Notes under the pieces: model-generated
Told to the model about the DNA's origin: nothing
Seen by the model: the letters and a program-made list of their open reading frames with translations, nothing else
Databases searched by the model: none
Assembly: GCF_900184815.1 (NCBI RefSeq)
Contig: NZ_FXXQ01000008.1
Span: 124,001 to 188,000, forward strand
Length of the DNA stretch: 64,000 bases
Reading direction: 5' to 3'
From: Boseongicola aestuarii
GTDB taxonomy: Bacteria; Pseudomonadota; Alphaproteobacteria; Rhodobacterales; Rhodobacteraceae
In this document: in pieces, positions 55,439-64,000 of the stretch
How the letters are laid out: every line of letters begins with the position of its first letter
How positions within the stretch are numbered: position 1 is the first letter of the stretch
Position numbers and translations under genes: made by a program

Positions 55439-55447
55439 CATTCTAAA
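55431..55447. promoter_or_regulatory. Irr-type box (iron control element) before iscR
   Basis: TTTAGAA-GCA-TTCTAAA is a perfect 17-base palindrome. It matches the ICE/Irr-box consensus described for alphaproteobacteria (TTTAGAAnnnTTCTAAA). It lies 83 bases upstream of iscR and suggests iron or heme control of the Fe-S cluster operon by Irr. Confidence 0.75.
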
Positions 55448-55529
55448 TCGGAGGGCCATGCCCCCGGCTGATCACGGCTGACGTAAGCATTAAGGCCGGA
55501 AAGGTCAATGAGTTAAGGAATTAGGCGAG

Positions 55530-55991
55530 ATGAAGCTGAGCACCAAGGGCCGCTATGCGATGGTGGCTTTGACAGATTTGGCGATGGTTCCAGAGGGCCG
55601 GCTTTTGTCGCTGGCCGAGATTTCCAAGCGGCAGGATATTTCGCTGCCCTATCTTGAGCAGTTATTCGTCAAGCTGCGCCGGGCGGGCCTTGTCGAAAGT
55701 GTGCGCGGGCCGGGCGGCGGGTATCGGCTTGCCAAGCCGGCCGCACTGATACGTGTCAGTGATATACTCGGGGCCGTCGATGAAACGGTTTCAGCCTTGC
55801 ACAAAGGCGCGGGCGCGTCGGGAGCGGTGTCGGGTAGTCGGGCTCAGTCATTGACGAATCGATTGTGGGAAGGGCTTTCGGCGCAGGTCTATGTGTTTTT
55901 GCACCAGACGCGGCTAAGCGACATCGTCGCCAATGAGCTTGCGCCGTGTCCTGCGGTTCCGGCTTTGTTCGAACTGGTGGACGAGACGTGA
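55530..55991 (+). CDS. iscR: Rrf2 family regulator IscR (single-cysteine type)
   Basis: 153 residues, winged helix of the Rrf2 family: MKLSTKGRYAMVALTDLA, then VESVRGPGGGYRLAKP in the wing. E. coli IscR binds a 2Fe-2S cluster with three cysteines; here only one cysteine exists (LAPCPAVP). Rhodobacter sphaeroides IscR is known to be of this single-cysteine kind. Leads the operon and probably regulates it. Start at ATG 55530. Confidence 0.88.
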   Translation: MKLSTKGRYAMVALTDLAMVPEGRLLSLAEISKRQDISLPYLEQLFVKLRRAGLVESVRGPGGGYRLAKPAALIRVSDILGAVDETVSALHKGAGASGAVSGSRAQSLTNRLWEGLSAQVYVFLHQTRLSDIVANELAPCPAVPALFELVDET

Positions 55992-56008
55992 GAAGCGCTT
56001 TTCATTTG

Positions 56009-56073
56009 CGCCGCCTGACGGCGTCGCGGTGGGGGCTCTGCCCCGCGCGCTGTGCGCGCTCCCCGGGATATTT
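56009..56073 (+). repeat. Dispersed hairpin element, copy D (iscR-desulfurase gap)
   Basis: CGCCG/CGGCG, GGGGC-tct-GCCCC and CGCGC-tgt-GCGCG hairpins, then CCCCGGGATATTT (56061-56073). The core lies 11 bases before the desulfurase start codon and thus occupies the usual position of the ribosome binding site. Confidence 0.8.
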
Positions 56074-56084
56074 CGGGGCCGATA

Positions 56085-57149
56085 ATGGGTGAGCGGGTTT
56101 ATCTGGACTGGAACGCCACGGCGCCTTTACGCCCAGTGGCGCGGGCGGCGATGATCGATGCAATGGACCGGGTTGGTAATCCGTCGTCTGTTCATGCAGA
56201 GGGTAGGGTGGCGCGCGGTCTGGTAGAGCGGGCGCGGGCCTCGGTTGCTGAACTGGTTGGATGCAAGCCTTCGGAAGTGGTCTTTACCAGCGGGGCGACT
56301 GAAGCGGCCTCGGTCCTGCGCAGCGCCACGGCGCATGCAGCGGTTTGCGTCCAGGAAACGGCGCATGATTGTCTGTGGGCGCATCTGGACTTGGGCCGAG
56401 CCGTTGAAAGGCCTGCGACGCTGGCTATGGGGTTGGCGAATTCCGAGACGGGTGTCGTGACGGATCCGGGCGCAGGTCCCGGCTGGACATATGGAGACAT
56501 CACGTGCGACAGCCTGTTGCTGGACGTCGTCCAGGCCGCTGGGCGCATCCCGTGGAGTTTCGCCTGGTCCGGTGCGACTTTGGCGATCCTTTCGGCTCAC
56601 AAGATCGGCGGTCCCAAAGGGGTCGGTGCCCTCATTGTGCGCGAAGGCACTGATATTGCGGCACTTCAGCTTGGTGGTGGGCAGGAATTAGGGCGGCGCT
56701 CGGGGACGGAAAACGTCGCCGGGATTGCGGGTTTCGGGGCGGCTGCGACGGCGGCTTTGGAAGAATTGAACCAAGGTGCGTGGTTGAACGTAGAAAAACT
56801 TAGAAACATTCTAGAAAAGACACTGGCATCCGAGGCAAAAGAGACTATTTTTGTCGGGAATGACCTTGACCGGTTGCCGAACACCTCGTGTTTCGTCACG
56901 CCGGGTTGGAAAGGCGAAACGCAGGTGATGCAGATGGACCTTGCCGGGTTCGCGGTTTCAAGCGGGTCGGCGTGTTCCTCGGGGAAGGTCAAAGTCCCGC
57001 GGGTCTTGCGGGCGATGGGATTAGACGACGGTCAGGCGGAATGCGCGTTGCGTGTGTCGCTGGGGCCGGAGACGACAGAAGAGAATGTGCTGCGCTTTTG
57101 CGAAGCGTGGCTGAAACAGGAACGCAAAATCCGCGATCGCGCGGCTTAA
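56085..57149 (+). CDS. Cysteine desulfurase (NifS/IscS type)
   Basis: 354 residues, PLP-dependent; takes sulfur from cysteine for Fe-S cluster assembly. YLDWNATAPLRP opens the protein, the PLP lysine is in LSAHKIGGPKGVGAL and the catalytic cysteine is in SSGSACSSGK. Second gene of the operon; a further desulfurase, SufS, lies at the window end. Start at ATG 56085, with a weak ribosome binding site because of the inserted repeat. The frame up to 56052 lacks support. Confidence 0.93.
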   Translation: MGERVYLDWNATAPLRPVARAAMIDAMDRVGNPSSVHAEGRVARGLVERARASVAELVGCKPSEVVFTSGATEAASVLRSATAHAAVCVQETAHDCLWAHLDLGRAVERPATLAMGLANSETGVVTDPGAGPGWTYGDITCDSLLLDVVQAAGRIPWSFAWSGATLAILSAHKIGGPKGVGALIVREGTDIAALQLGGGQELGRRSGTENVAGIAGFGAAATAALEELNQGAWLNVEKLRNILEKTLASEAKETIFVGNDLDRLPNTSCFVTPGWKGETQVMQMDLAGFAVSSGSACSSGKVKVPRVLRAMGLDDGQAECALRVSLGPETTEENVLRFCEAWLKQERKIRDRAA

Positions 57150-57164
57150 TCAAGGGAGCCAGCC

Positions 57165-58688
57165 ATGGCAGCGTTGGACAACACCGATGTAAAAGACGGG
57201 GTCGATCAGGAAACGGTCGATGCGGTGCGCTCGCTCTCCGGCAAGTACAAATACGGTTGGGAAACCGAGATCGAAATGGACTATGCCCCGAAAGGTTTGT
57301 CCGAAGACATCGTGCGTCTGATTTCCGAGAAAAACGGCGAGCCAGAGTGGATGCTGGAATGGCGTCTGCAGGCGTATGAGCGTTGGCTTAAAATGGACGA
57401 GCCTGACTGGGCGATGATCAATTATCCGAAGATTGATTACCAGGAACAGTATTACTATGCCAAACCCAAAAGCATGGCCGAAAAGCCGAAGTCGCTGGAC
57501 GATGTCGACCCCAAGCTCTTGGAAACATATGCGAAACTTGGCATTCCGCTCAAAGAGCAGATGATCCTTGCAGGGGTCGAAGGGGCCGAAGATGCACCCG
57601 CCGAGGGCCGCAAAGTGGCCGTGGATGCGGTGTTTGACAGCGTTTCCGTCGGCACGACATTTCAGGCCGAACTGAAAAAGGCGGGCGTGATTTTCTGCTC
57701 GATTTCCGAGGCCATCCAGGAACACCCCGAACTGGTCAAGAAATATCTCGGTTCGGTCGTGCCTCAGTCGGACAACTTCTTTGCGACGCTGAACTCGGCT
57801 GTCTTCACCGATGGTTCGTTCGTCTATGTGCCGCCGGGTGTGCGTTGCCCGATGGAATTGTCGACTTACTTCCGGATCAACGCCGAAAATACCGGCCAGT
57901 TCGAACGTACGCTGATCATCTGCGACAACGACGCATATGTGTCCTACCTCGAAGGCTGCACCGCGCCCCAGCGGGATACACATCAGTTGCATGCGGCAGT
58001 GGTTGAACTGGTCGCGATGGACGACGCCGAGATCAAATACTCGACCGTTCAGAACTGGTATCCGGGCGACGAAAATGGCAAGGGCGGCATTTATAATTTC
58101 GTGACCAAGCGCGCCGATTGCCGGGGCGACCGTTCGAAAGTGATGTGGACGCAGGTCGAAACAGGCTCGGCCGTTACATGGAAATACCCGTCCTGCATCC
58201 TGCGCGGCGATGATAGCCAGGGCGAGTTCTATTCCATCGCCATTACCAACAACATGCAGCAGGCCGACACCGGCACGAAGATGATCCACCTTGGCAAGAA
58301 CACGAAAAGCCGGATCGTCTCGAAGGGCATTAGTGCAGGCAAGGCACAGAACACCTATCGTGGCCTTGTTTCTATGCACCCGCGCGCCAAGAATTCGCGC
58401 AACTATACTCAATGTGACTCGCTGCTGATCGGCTCGGAATGTGGCGCGCACACGGTTCCCTACATCGAGGTTAAGAATAACTCGTCGCGCGTCGAACACG
58501 AGGCCACCACGTCCAAGGTCGATGATGACCAACTGTTCTATTGCCGCCAGCGCGGCATGGACGAAGAGGAGGCCGTGGCCCTGGTCGTGAATGGCTTTTG
58601 CAAAGAGGTGCTTCAGGCGCTGCCCATGGAATTTGCAATGGAAGCGCAACAGCTTGTGGCCATTTCGCTTGAGGGAAGCGTCGGCTGA
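57165..58688 (+). CDS. sufB: Fe-S cluster assembly scaffold SufB
   Basis: 507 residues, scaffold subunit of the SufBCD complex. [29 protein letters not shown] is split here as [12 protein letters not shown] and [21 protein letters not shown] and [18 protein letters not shown] contain conserved cysteines. Start at ATG 57165 behind AGGGAG, 15 bases after the desulfurase gene. Confidence 0.97.
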   Translation: MAALDNTDVKDGVDQETVDAVRSLSGKYKYGWETEIEMDYAPKGLSEDIVRLISEKNGEPEWMLEWRLQAYERWLKMDEPDWAMINYPKIDYQEQYYYAKPKSMAEKPKSLDDVDPKLLETYAKLGIPLKEQMILAGVEGAEDAPAEGRKVAVDAVFDSVSVGTTFQAELKKAGVIFCSISEAIQEHPELVKKYLGSVVPQSDNFFATLNSAVFTDGSFVYVPPGVRCPMELSTYFRINAENTGQFERTLIICDNDAYVSYLEGCTAPQRDTHQLHAAVVELVAMDDAEIKYSTVQNWYPGDENGKGGIYNFVTKRADCRGDRSKVMWTQVETGSAVTWKYPSCILRGDDSQGEFYSIAITNNMQQADTGTKMIHLGKNTKSRIVSKGISAGKAQNTYRGLVSMHPRAKNSRNYTQCDSLLIGSECGAHTVPYIEVKNNSSRVEHEATTSKVDDDQLFYCRQRGMDEEEAVALVVNGFCKEVLQALPMEFAMEAQQLVAISLEGSVG

Positions 58689-58689
58689 C

Positions 58690-58872
58690 ATGGTCCGCCC
58701 GATCCTCCTCTCGGCCGTTCTGACGGGCCTTTTTTGCTCGGGGTTTGCCGTGATCATCGATCTGGCGACCGACATGCTGGAACGCCAGAAGCTTATCTTG
58801 GTGAGCTTTGCGTCAGGCTTTTTGGGCAGTCTGTTCGCGCAGACTGTTCTCAGCCGCTGGAGAAAGAAATGA
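58690..58872 (+). CDS. Small membrane protein in the suf operon
   Basis: 60 residues: two hydrophobic helices (about 4-26 and 34-54) with a short loop and a basic end (SRWRKK). No known family. It starts one base after the sufB stop and its end overlaps the ATG at 58869, so it is transcribed with sufB. The ribosome binding site GAGGGAAG lies inside sufB. Confidence 0.6.
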   Translation: MVRPILLSAVLTGLFCSGFAVIIDLATDMLERQKLILVSFASGFLGSLFAQTVLSRWRKK

Positions 58873-58892
58873 CCCCCTGGGGAGAGACAAAG

Positions 58893-59204
58893 ATGATTGT
58901 GACCACCACACCAAGCATAAATGGCCACGAGATCAAGGATTATCGCGGCGTTGTCGTCGGAGAGGCGATCCTTGGTGCGAATGTCTTTCGTGATCTTTTT
59001 GCACAGATTACCGATATCGTCGGCGGCCGCTCGGGAGCTTACGAGCAAGAGCTTGGAAAAGCGCGTGATATCGCGCTGCGCGAGCTTGAAGAACGCGCCG
59101 CTGAAAAGGGCGCAAATGCTGTTGTCGGCGTCGATCTCGACTATGAGGTGATCAACAACATGCTGATGGTCTCGGCCAGCGGCACGGCGGTGGTGATCGA
59201 CTGA
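58893..59204 (+). CDS. YbjQ/UPF0145 family protein
   Basis: 103 residues of the YbjQ-like family: [30 protein letters not shown], then [17 protein letters not shown]. Function unknown; the family has been described as possibly heavy-metal binding. Start at ATG 58893 behind GGAGAG; ATG 58869 would add eight residues. Confidence 0.85.
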   Translation: MIVTTTPSINGHEIKDYRGVVVGEAILGANVFRDLFAQITDIVGGRSGAYEQELGKARDIALRELEERAAEKGANAVVGVDLDYEVINNMLMVSASGTAVVID

Positions 59205-59353
59205 AATGGCGCGCCTTGGCCATCATAAACCTGCAAAATGCAGACCAATCGCGGGGATTTTGCCGAAAAGCGACGATTTCTCCTTACCGTTGCCCTTCTT
59301 TGGTCACGAAGCGTTGGTTTTGTCCTCCTCAGATACTCAAGGGGATGCATCGC

Positions 59354-59887
59354 ATGGCAACTGCGCGCGCAACACATCAGTCGTTCGAAGATCGGCTCAA
59401 CCGGATCAACAAGGGTGCGCCGAACACCATGGGCGAGGTCCATATCGGTCCGCGCGACGAGGAAAAGGCGCGCTCGGGCAAGGCGACCAATACTGTTCGG
59501 CTGAAGGCCAAGAAGAAAAAGGTCAAGATCGGCGAGGGCTCGAATTTGGTTCTGGTGCCTGTCGCTATGGTGATCGGCGCGATGTGCGCCTTTGCGGGGC
59601 AGGCGGCATCGTTCCACTTCTTTCAGGACGGCGGGTTGATGCCCGTCACGCTGCCGGAAGCAGTCGCAGTGGTCGAACCCTATCTGATCTATGCGCACCT
59701 GGTGATCGGCGGCATTCTGGCACTGATCTTCACCTGGACCTTCGGTTTCAACGGTTTGTTCCGAAAACTGGCGGTTGTGGCCGGTTTCGGCGCGATGTTG
59801 TTCGGACACGTCCAGATGGTCGAGCAGTTTCCGGCGATCCATGCCAACTTTTTCTCCGAAGCCTATGTAGCGGCGGCGATAGGCTAA
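59354..59887 (+). CDS. Unknown membrane protein in the suf operon
   Basis: 177 residues. A charged cytoplasmic N-terminal part (FEDRLNRINKGAPNTMGEVHIGPRDE) with a lysine cluster (KAKKKKVK, about 50-58) precedes three hydrophobic helices (about 65-90, 112-133 and 138-156). Not recognised. Start at ATG 59354 behind AGGGG. A terminator follows before sufC. Confidence 0.65.
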   Translation: MATARATHQSFEDRLNRINKGAPNTMGEVHIGPRDEEKARSGKATNTVRLKAKKKKVKIGEGSNLVLVPVAMVIGAMCAFAGQAASFHFFQDGGLMPVTLPEAVAVVEPYLIYAHLVIGGILALIFTWTFGFNGLFRKLAVVAGFGAMLFGHVQMVEQFPAIHANFFSEAYVAAAIG

Positions 59888-59925
59888 CCAGCCTAAACTT
59901 CACTCATTCCAATTCACCCACACAA

Positions 59926-59956
59926 GGGACCCGCCGCGCAGGCGGGGCCCTTTTTT
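59926..59956 (+). terminator. Terminator inside the suf operon, before sufC
   Basis: GGGaCCCGCC-gcgca-GGCGGGgCCC forms a 9-bp stem with one mismatch, followed by six T residues (59951-59956). Only 19 bases remain to the sufC start codon, too few for a promoter of its own. Confidence 0.85.
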
Positions 59957-59975
59957 CTGTTTTGCGAGGCGAAAA

Positions 59976-60731
59976 ATGCTGAAGATCAACAACCTGCACG
60001 TCAAACTTGAAGAAGAGGACAAGCAGATCCTTAAAGGCGTAGACCTTGAAGTGCCGGCCGGTAAGGTCCACGCAATCATGGGTCCGAACGGGTCTGGCAA
60101 GTCCACGCTCAGCTACGTTCTGTCCGGCAAGGACGGCTACGAAGTTACCGAAGGATCGGCGACGCTTGAAGGCGAAGAACTGCTTGATCTCGACCCTGAA
60201 GAGCGCGCGGCCGCAGGTCTCTTCCTGGCGTTCCAATACCCCGTGGAAATCCCCGGTGTCGGCAACATGACGTTTCTGCGCACCGCGATGAACTCGCAGC
60301 GCAAGGCACGAGGAGAAGATGAACTCAGCGCCGCCGACTTCCTCAAGTTGATCCGCGAGAAGGCCAAATCGCTCGAAATCGATGCCGACATGCTGAAACG
60401 CCCGGTCAACGTGGGCTTTTCGGGCGGTGAGAAAAAGCGCAATGAAATCCTGCAGATGGCCATGCTCGAGCCGAAAATGTGCATCCTCGACGAAACCGAC
60501 TCCGGTCTTGACGTCGACGCGATGAAACTGGTGGCCGAGGGCGTGAATGCGCTGCGCGCCGAAGGTCGGTCGTTCCTTGTCATTACGCATTACCAGCGCC
60601 TGCTCGACCACATCAAACCCGATGTCGTGCACATCATGGCTGACGGACGCATCGTCAAATCCGGTGGCCCGGAACTGGCGCTTGAGGTTGAAAACAACGG
60701 GTACCATGACATTCTGGCGGAGGTGGCGTAA
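59976..60731 (+). CDS. sufC: Fe-S assembly ATPase SufC
   Basis: 251 residues, ABC-type ATPase of the SufBCD complex. Walker A GPNGSGKST (near 34), the Q-loop region FLAFQYPVEIPGV, signature SGGEKKRNE, Walker B CILDETDSGLD and the switch His in LVITHYQRLL. The SufC-typical EIPGV is present. Overlaps sufD by one base (TAATG). Confidence 0.97.
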   Translation: MLKINNLHVKLEEEDKQILKGVDLEVPAGKVHAIMGPNGSGKSTLSYVLSGKDGYEVTEGSATLEGEELLDLDPEERAAAGLFLAFQYPVEIPGVGNMTFLRTAMNSQRKARGEDELSAADFLKLIREKAKSLEIDADMLKRPVNVGFSGGEKKRNEILQMAMLEPKMCILDETDSGLDVDAMKLVAEGVNALRAEGRSFLVITHYQRLLDHIKPDVVHIMADGRIVKSGGPELALEVENNGYHDILAEVA

Positions 60732-62020
60732 TGGCTTTGCCACAAGCGAAACTGGATGCAACCCAAGCGCGGATTGCGCAACTTGAGATGCCTGAAGGCG
60801 CTGCGTGGTCGAATGCGGCGCGTCAGGACGCCGCGTCGCGCCTGCGCGCCATGGGCCTGCCGGGACCACGCGACGAATACTGGCGCTTCACCCGCCCTGA
60901 CGCTCTGAATGCGCCCGAGGCGCCCTCGGCGGCAGTTTTGGATGCAGAAGTGCCACCTTTGTTCGACGACATCGACCGTTTGCGCATCGTGTTCCGCGAT
61001 GGTGAATTCGACGCCATGGCGTCCGACGATCTTAGCCTCGAAAACCTCGAGATCGAACGTCTGTCCGACGCCACTTCCAAGGATATCCATTGGGCGAAAG
61101 ACCTTTACGGTGTGCTTGAAACCCGTGGCCAGACGCCCGTCGCGCGTCCGTTTGCCGCGATGAACACCGCATTTGCAACAGATGGCGTCGTTCTGCGCGC
61201 CACCGGCAAGGTCTCCAAGCCGGTTTCGCTGGTCTACCTTCACGAGAATACCGAAAGCGACGCAATCCTGCATTTCGTGATCCGCGTCGAAGAGGGCGCT
61301 GACCTGACTGTTCTGGAGAGCGGCCCTGCGGCCGCCCGATTCAACAAGTGCATGGAAGTAGAGATCGCGGATCGCGCAGCCTTTCATCATGTGCGTGCGC
61401 AGGGCCGCGATCACGAGCGTCTGGCCGTCACGCATCTGTTCGCGCGGCTTGGGGAAGAAAGCACATTCAAGTCCCTCACGCTGACCGTCAACGGCCGTTT
61501 GACACGGAACGAAGCCGTGGTCGAAGTCACCGGCGACAACGCCATCGCCCACATCGCGGGTGCGGCGGTTGGGGACGGTGATTTTCATCACGATGACACC
61601 GTCTTCATCACCCATGACGCGATCAACTGCGAAAGCCGTCAGGTGTTCAAGAAGGTGCTGCGCAACGGCGCAGTCGGGGCGTTTCAGGGCAAAATTCTGG
61701 TGAAAGCAGGAGCGCAAAAGACCGACGGCTATCAGATCAGTCAGGCGTTGCTTCTGGACGAAGACGCGCAGTTTCTCGCCAAGCCCGAGCTTGAAATCTA
61801 CGCCGATGATGTGGCCTGTTCGCACGGCTCGACTAGTGGCGCGATCGACGAAGAGGCGCTGTTCTACCTGCGCTCGCGCGGTGTGCCAAGCGCCGAAGCG
61901 CAAGACCTACTGACACTTGCCTTCCTTGCCGAAGCGATCGAGGAAATCGAAGACGAAACCATCGCCGACGATATTCTCAGCCGCCTCGAAGGCTGGCTTC
62001 AGCGCCATCGAAGCGCATAA
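60731..62020 (+). CDS. sufD: Fe-S assembly protein SufD
   Basis: 429 residues, the SufB paralogue in the SufBCD complex. GPRDEYWRFTRPDALN in the N-terminal helical region; the beta-helix core contains ILVKAGAQKTDGYQISQALLL and DDVACSHGSTSGAIDEEALFYLRSRG, the latter typical of the SufB/SufD C terminus. Starts on the last base of sufC. Confidence 0.96.
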   Translation: MALPQAKLDATQARIAQLEMPEGAAWSNAARQDAASRLRAMGLPGPRDEYWRFTRPDALNAPEAPSAAVLDAEVPPLFDDIDRLRIVFRDGEFDAMASDDLSLENLEIERLSDATSKDIHWAKDLYGVLETRGQTPVARPFAAMNTAFATDGVVLRATGKVSKPVSLVYLHENTESDAILHFVIRVEEGADLTVLESGPAAARFNKCMEVEIADRAAFHHVRAQGRDHERLAVTHLFARLGEESTFKSLTLTVNGRLTRNEAVVEVTGDNAIAHIAGAAVGDGDFHHDDTVFITHDAINCESRQVFKKVLRNGAVGAFQGKILVKAGAQKTDGYQISQALLLDEDAQFLAKPELEIYADDVACSHGSTSGAIDEEALFYLRSRGVPSAEAQDLLTLAFLAEAIEEIEDETIADDILSRLEGWLQRHRSA

Positions 62021-62033
62021 GGGAGACCGCCGC

Positions 62034-62534
62034 GTGAGCATCGCGCTTGATATCCTGCGCACCTATCGTGCCCCGCGCGAAGTGCTGCGCCGTCGTATCG
62101 GGTCGCGCGAACGCGAGGACCGCGCGCTTGCGATTCTCATGGGCGCGTGCTTCCTGATCTTTGTTGCCCAGTGGCCGCGTCTTTCGCGCGAAGCCTTCAT
62201 GGACGACACGGTCGCGATCGACGGGTTGATGGCTGGCGCGCTGTTCGGTTGGGTCATCATCGCTCCGCTGTTCTTTTACACGCTCGCGCTTCTGGTCCAC
62301 TGGGGACTTGTCGCGTTCCGGCGCGCTTCGACCGGCTATATGTCGCGCGTCGCACTGTTCTGGGCTTTGCTTGCCGCCGCCCCCATGTGGCTTTTATCGG
62401 GACTGCTGACAGGCTTCATCGGCGAAACTCCGGCGACATCCATGGTCGGGGTGCTTGCCCTTGGATCGTTTCTGGTATTTTGGGGATCCGGAGTTGTTGA
62501 AATCGCCAAGCGGCCCGTTGCCGCGCAGGAATAA
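62034..62534 (+). CDS. Yip1-like membrane protein 1
   Basis: 166 residues, starting at GTG 62034 behind GGGAG. Four to five membrane helices (about 35-50, 62-92, 105-125 and 133-153). Together with the next gene it resembles Yip1-domain proteins, although this one is the weaker match. Function unknown. Lies 13 bases after sufD. Confidence 0.7.
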   Translation: MSIALDILRTYRAPREVLRRRIGSREREDRALAILMGACFLIFVAQWPRLSREAFMDDTVAIDGLMAGALFGWVIIAPLFFYTLALLVHWGLVAFRRASTGYMSRVALFWALLAAAPMWLLSGLLTGFIGETPATSMVGVLALGSFLVFWGSGVVEIAKRPVAAQE

Positions 62535-62537
62535 GTG

Positions 62538-63113
62538 ATGCTGAACACGTTCTTTCCTATCGCCGCGCAGGCCGTGCGCGAACCGCGCGAAGCGGCAAGC
62601 ACGCTGATGTCGATGGGCGTGCCCACGGCAGCGCTTTGGCCCGCGTTCGGCGCATTGGTCTGCCTGTCCGTCATCCTGTCGTTCCTCAGCGGAGGCCTTG
62701 AGCCCGCCGCCGGTCAGGCGTCCGTCGGACCACTGGTTCTTGCGGTGACGTCCGCCGTTGCCGGAGCGGCATCGGTGTTTCTGGTGTGGAAAGTCGGCGC
62801 GGCCATGGACGGGACCGGACGTTTCGAAGAAGCCCTTCTCCTCACCGTGTTCCTGCAAGGACTTATCTTCGCGGGGCAACTGGTCGAGTTCGTGCTTTAC
62901 CTCGTCGTGCCGGCGCTTTCGGGTGTCTTTTCCATCGCGATCATCCTTCTGACGTTCTGGATCAACCTTAATTTCATAGCCGCGCTGCATGGCTTTTCGT
63001 CGCTGTGGCGATCCTTTGGCGTATTGCTTTTCGCGTCACTGGGCGTGGCGCTTATCCTGATCTTCCTGATGTCGCTGCTGGGCGTCCAGTTCATGGCCGG
63101 AGGCATAGCTTAA
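62538..63113 (+). CDS. Yip1-like membrane protein 2
   Basis: 191 residues with five or six membrane helices. FFPIAAQAVREPREAASTLM at the N terminus and LLTVFLQGLIFAGQLVEFVLYL in the middle are typical of the Yip1 family. Start at ATG 62538; a GTG directly after the previous stop (62535) is possible. Its TAA shares a base with the sufS ATG. Confidence 0.75.
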   Translation: MLNTFFPIAAQAVREPREAASTLMSMGVPTAALWPAFGALVCLSVILSFLSGGLEPAAGQASVGPLVLAVTSAVAGAASVFLVWKVGAAMDGTGRFEEALLLTVFLQGLIFAGQLVEFVLYLVVPALSGVFSIAIILLTFWINLNFIAALHGFSSLWRSFGVLLFASLGVALILIFLMSLLGVQFMAGGIA

Positions 63114-64000
63114 TGTATGACATCGAAACTGTCCGTGCCGATTTTCCGATCCTGTCGCGGCAGGTGAACGGCAAGCCGCTGGTCTACCTCGACAACGGTG
63201 CCTCGGCGCAAAAACCGAAAGTCGTGATCGACGCGGTCACCAAGGCCTATGCCGAGGAATACTCCAACGTTCACCGGGGTTTGCACTATCTGTCCAACCT
63301 CGCGACCGAGAAATACGAAAGCGTGCGGGGTACCGTGCAACGGTTCCTCAACGCGGCGTCCGAAAACGAAATCATCATGAATTCGGGTACGACCGAAGGT
63401 ATTAATCTGGTCGCCTACAGCTGGGCCATGCCCCGCATGGAAGCGGGCGACGAGATCATCCTGTCGGTCATGGAACACCACGCCAACATCGTGCCATGGC
63501 ACTTTCTGCGCGAACGCCAGGGCGTGAAACTGGTCTGGGTCGACGTCGATGAAACCGGCGCGCTTGATCCGCAAAAAGTGCTCGACGCGATCACACCCAA
63601 GACCAAACTCATCGCCGTGACGCATCTGTCGAACGTCCTTGGCACCCGTGTCGACGTAAAAGCCATCACCAAAGGCGCCCATGCCAAAGGCGTCCCCGTG
63701 ATGGTCGACGGCAGTCAGGCGGCCGTCCATATGCCCGTCGATGTGCAGGACATCGGCTGCGATTTCTACGCGATCACCGGCCACAAACTCTACGGCCCGT
63801 CCGGGTCCGGCGCGATATACATCCGTGCCGACCGACAGGCCGAAATGCGCCCCTTCATGGGCGGTGGCGACATGATCCGCGAAGTCCACAAGGACAGCGT
63901 GATCTGGAACGATCCGCCAATGAAGTTCGAAGCCGGCACGCCCGGCATCGTCCAGCAGATCGGCCTCGGCGTGGCGCTGGATTACATGATGGACCTCGGG
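63113..64000 (+). CDS. sufS: Cysteine desulfurase SufS (3' end outside window)
   Basis: Truncated by the window end after 296 residues. Class II desulfurase: VYLDNGASAQKPKVVID, NVHRGLHYLS, MEHHANIVPW, DGSQAAVHMPVDVQ and the PLP lysine in AITGHKLYGPSGSGAIY. The catalytic cysteine would lie beyond the end. Provides sulfur to SufBCD, usually with SufE or SufU. Last visible gene of the suf operon. Confidence 0.95.
   Translation, partial: MYDIETVRADFPILSRQVNGKPLVYLDNGASAQKPKVVIDAVTKAYAEEYSNVHRGLHYLSNLATEKYESVRGTVQRFLNAASENEIIMNSGTTEGINLVAYSWAMPRMEAGDEIILSVMEHHANIVPWHFLRERQGVKLVWVDVDETGALDPQKVLDAITPKTKLIAVTHLSNVLGTRVDVKAITKGAHAKGVPVMVDGSQAAVHMPVDVQDIGCDFYAITGHKLYGPSGSGAIYIRADRQAEMRPFMGGGDMIREVHKDSVIWNDPPMKFEAGTPGIVQQIGLGVALDYMMDLG

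Noticed and set aside
57150-59048. 632-codon minus-strand frame opposite sufB
   Set aside because: Antisense shadow of sufB and its small neighbours; no recognisable protein.
60590-61903. 437-codon minus-strand frame opposite sufD
   Set aside because: Antisense shadow in a high-GC gene.

Overview
The window looks like a piece of an alphaproteobacterial chromosome from the Rhodobacteraceae (roseobacter group). The evidence is the split, circularly permuted tmRNA, SspB of the alpha type, an E1-beta subunit of pyruvate dehydrogenase carrying its own lipoyl domain, a single-cysteine IscR with an Irr-type box in front of an isc/suf operon, and remains of a Rhodobacter-type gene transfer agent (GTA) between mltG and cysE. 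Gene density is high and many genes are chained by ATGA or TGATG overlaps. I see no CRISPR array, insertion sequence, rRNA gene or complete tRNA gene.

Layout. 1-4508: tail of a zinc-type alcohol dehydrogenase, purQ, and a DctB/DctD-like two-component pair whose regulator lacks the sigma-54 loop. 4585-7615: rne behind a long, highly folded leader. 7620-11431: a TusA-like protein, CcdA, an unknown membrane hydrolase-like protein and a cytochrome P450. 11422-14419 (minus): RHH protein, DUF4169, fumC, an unknown protein and sspB. 14696-15569: a PACE-type transporter coupled to an apparently frameshifted speD. 15615-15930 (minus): permuted ssrA. 16666-23655: an AcuI-like reductase, then fabD-fabG-acpP, a PilZ-like membrane protein (minus), fabF and mltG. 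23885-27299: GTA remnant in which the terminase gene is fused to the far end of the cluster. 27306-31736: DksA-like protein, cysE, cysK, a secreted beta-helix-like protein and an NTF2-like protein.

31733-40587 is mostly minus strand: an AhpD-like protein, the pyruvate dehydrogenase operon (pdhA, pdhB, DUF5076, E2), ftsB, class I aldolase and pgk, with a PAS histidine kinase and receiver pair on the plus strand between pdhA and ftsB. 40729-48318: two cyclophilins, a DUF3179 protein, tyrS, anmK, a DUF985 cupin, eno and an EamA transporter. 48425-54570: mutL-rmuC, a surface-lipoprotein-like protein, an unknown membrane protein and icd. 54712-64000: an alpha/beta hydrolase, then a long isc/suf operon (iscR, NifS-like desulfurase, sufB, small proteins, sufC, sufD, two Yip1-like proteins, sufS) running out of the window.

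Most genes are core: fatty acid synthesis (fabD, fabG, acpP, fabF), central carbon metabolism (fba, pgk, eno, pdh, fumC, icd), cysteine and Fe-S supply (cysE, cysK, suf) and RNA or protein quality control (rne, ssrA, sspB). The less ordinary observations are the g2-g15 GTA fusion, two separate four-unit arrays of an 11-bp motif, a four-copy dispersed hairpin element ending in CCCGGGATATTT or a close variant, the broken 5' end of speD, a terminator inside the suf operon, and the GAFTGA-less DctD homologue.
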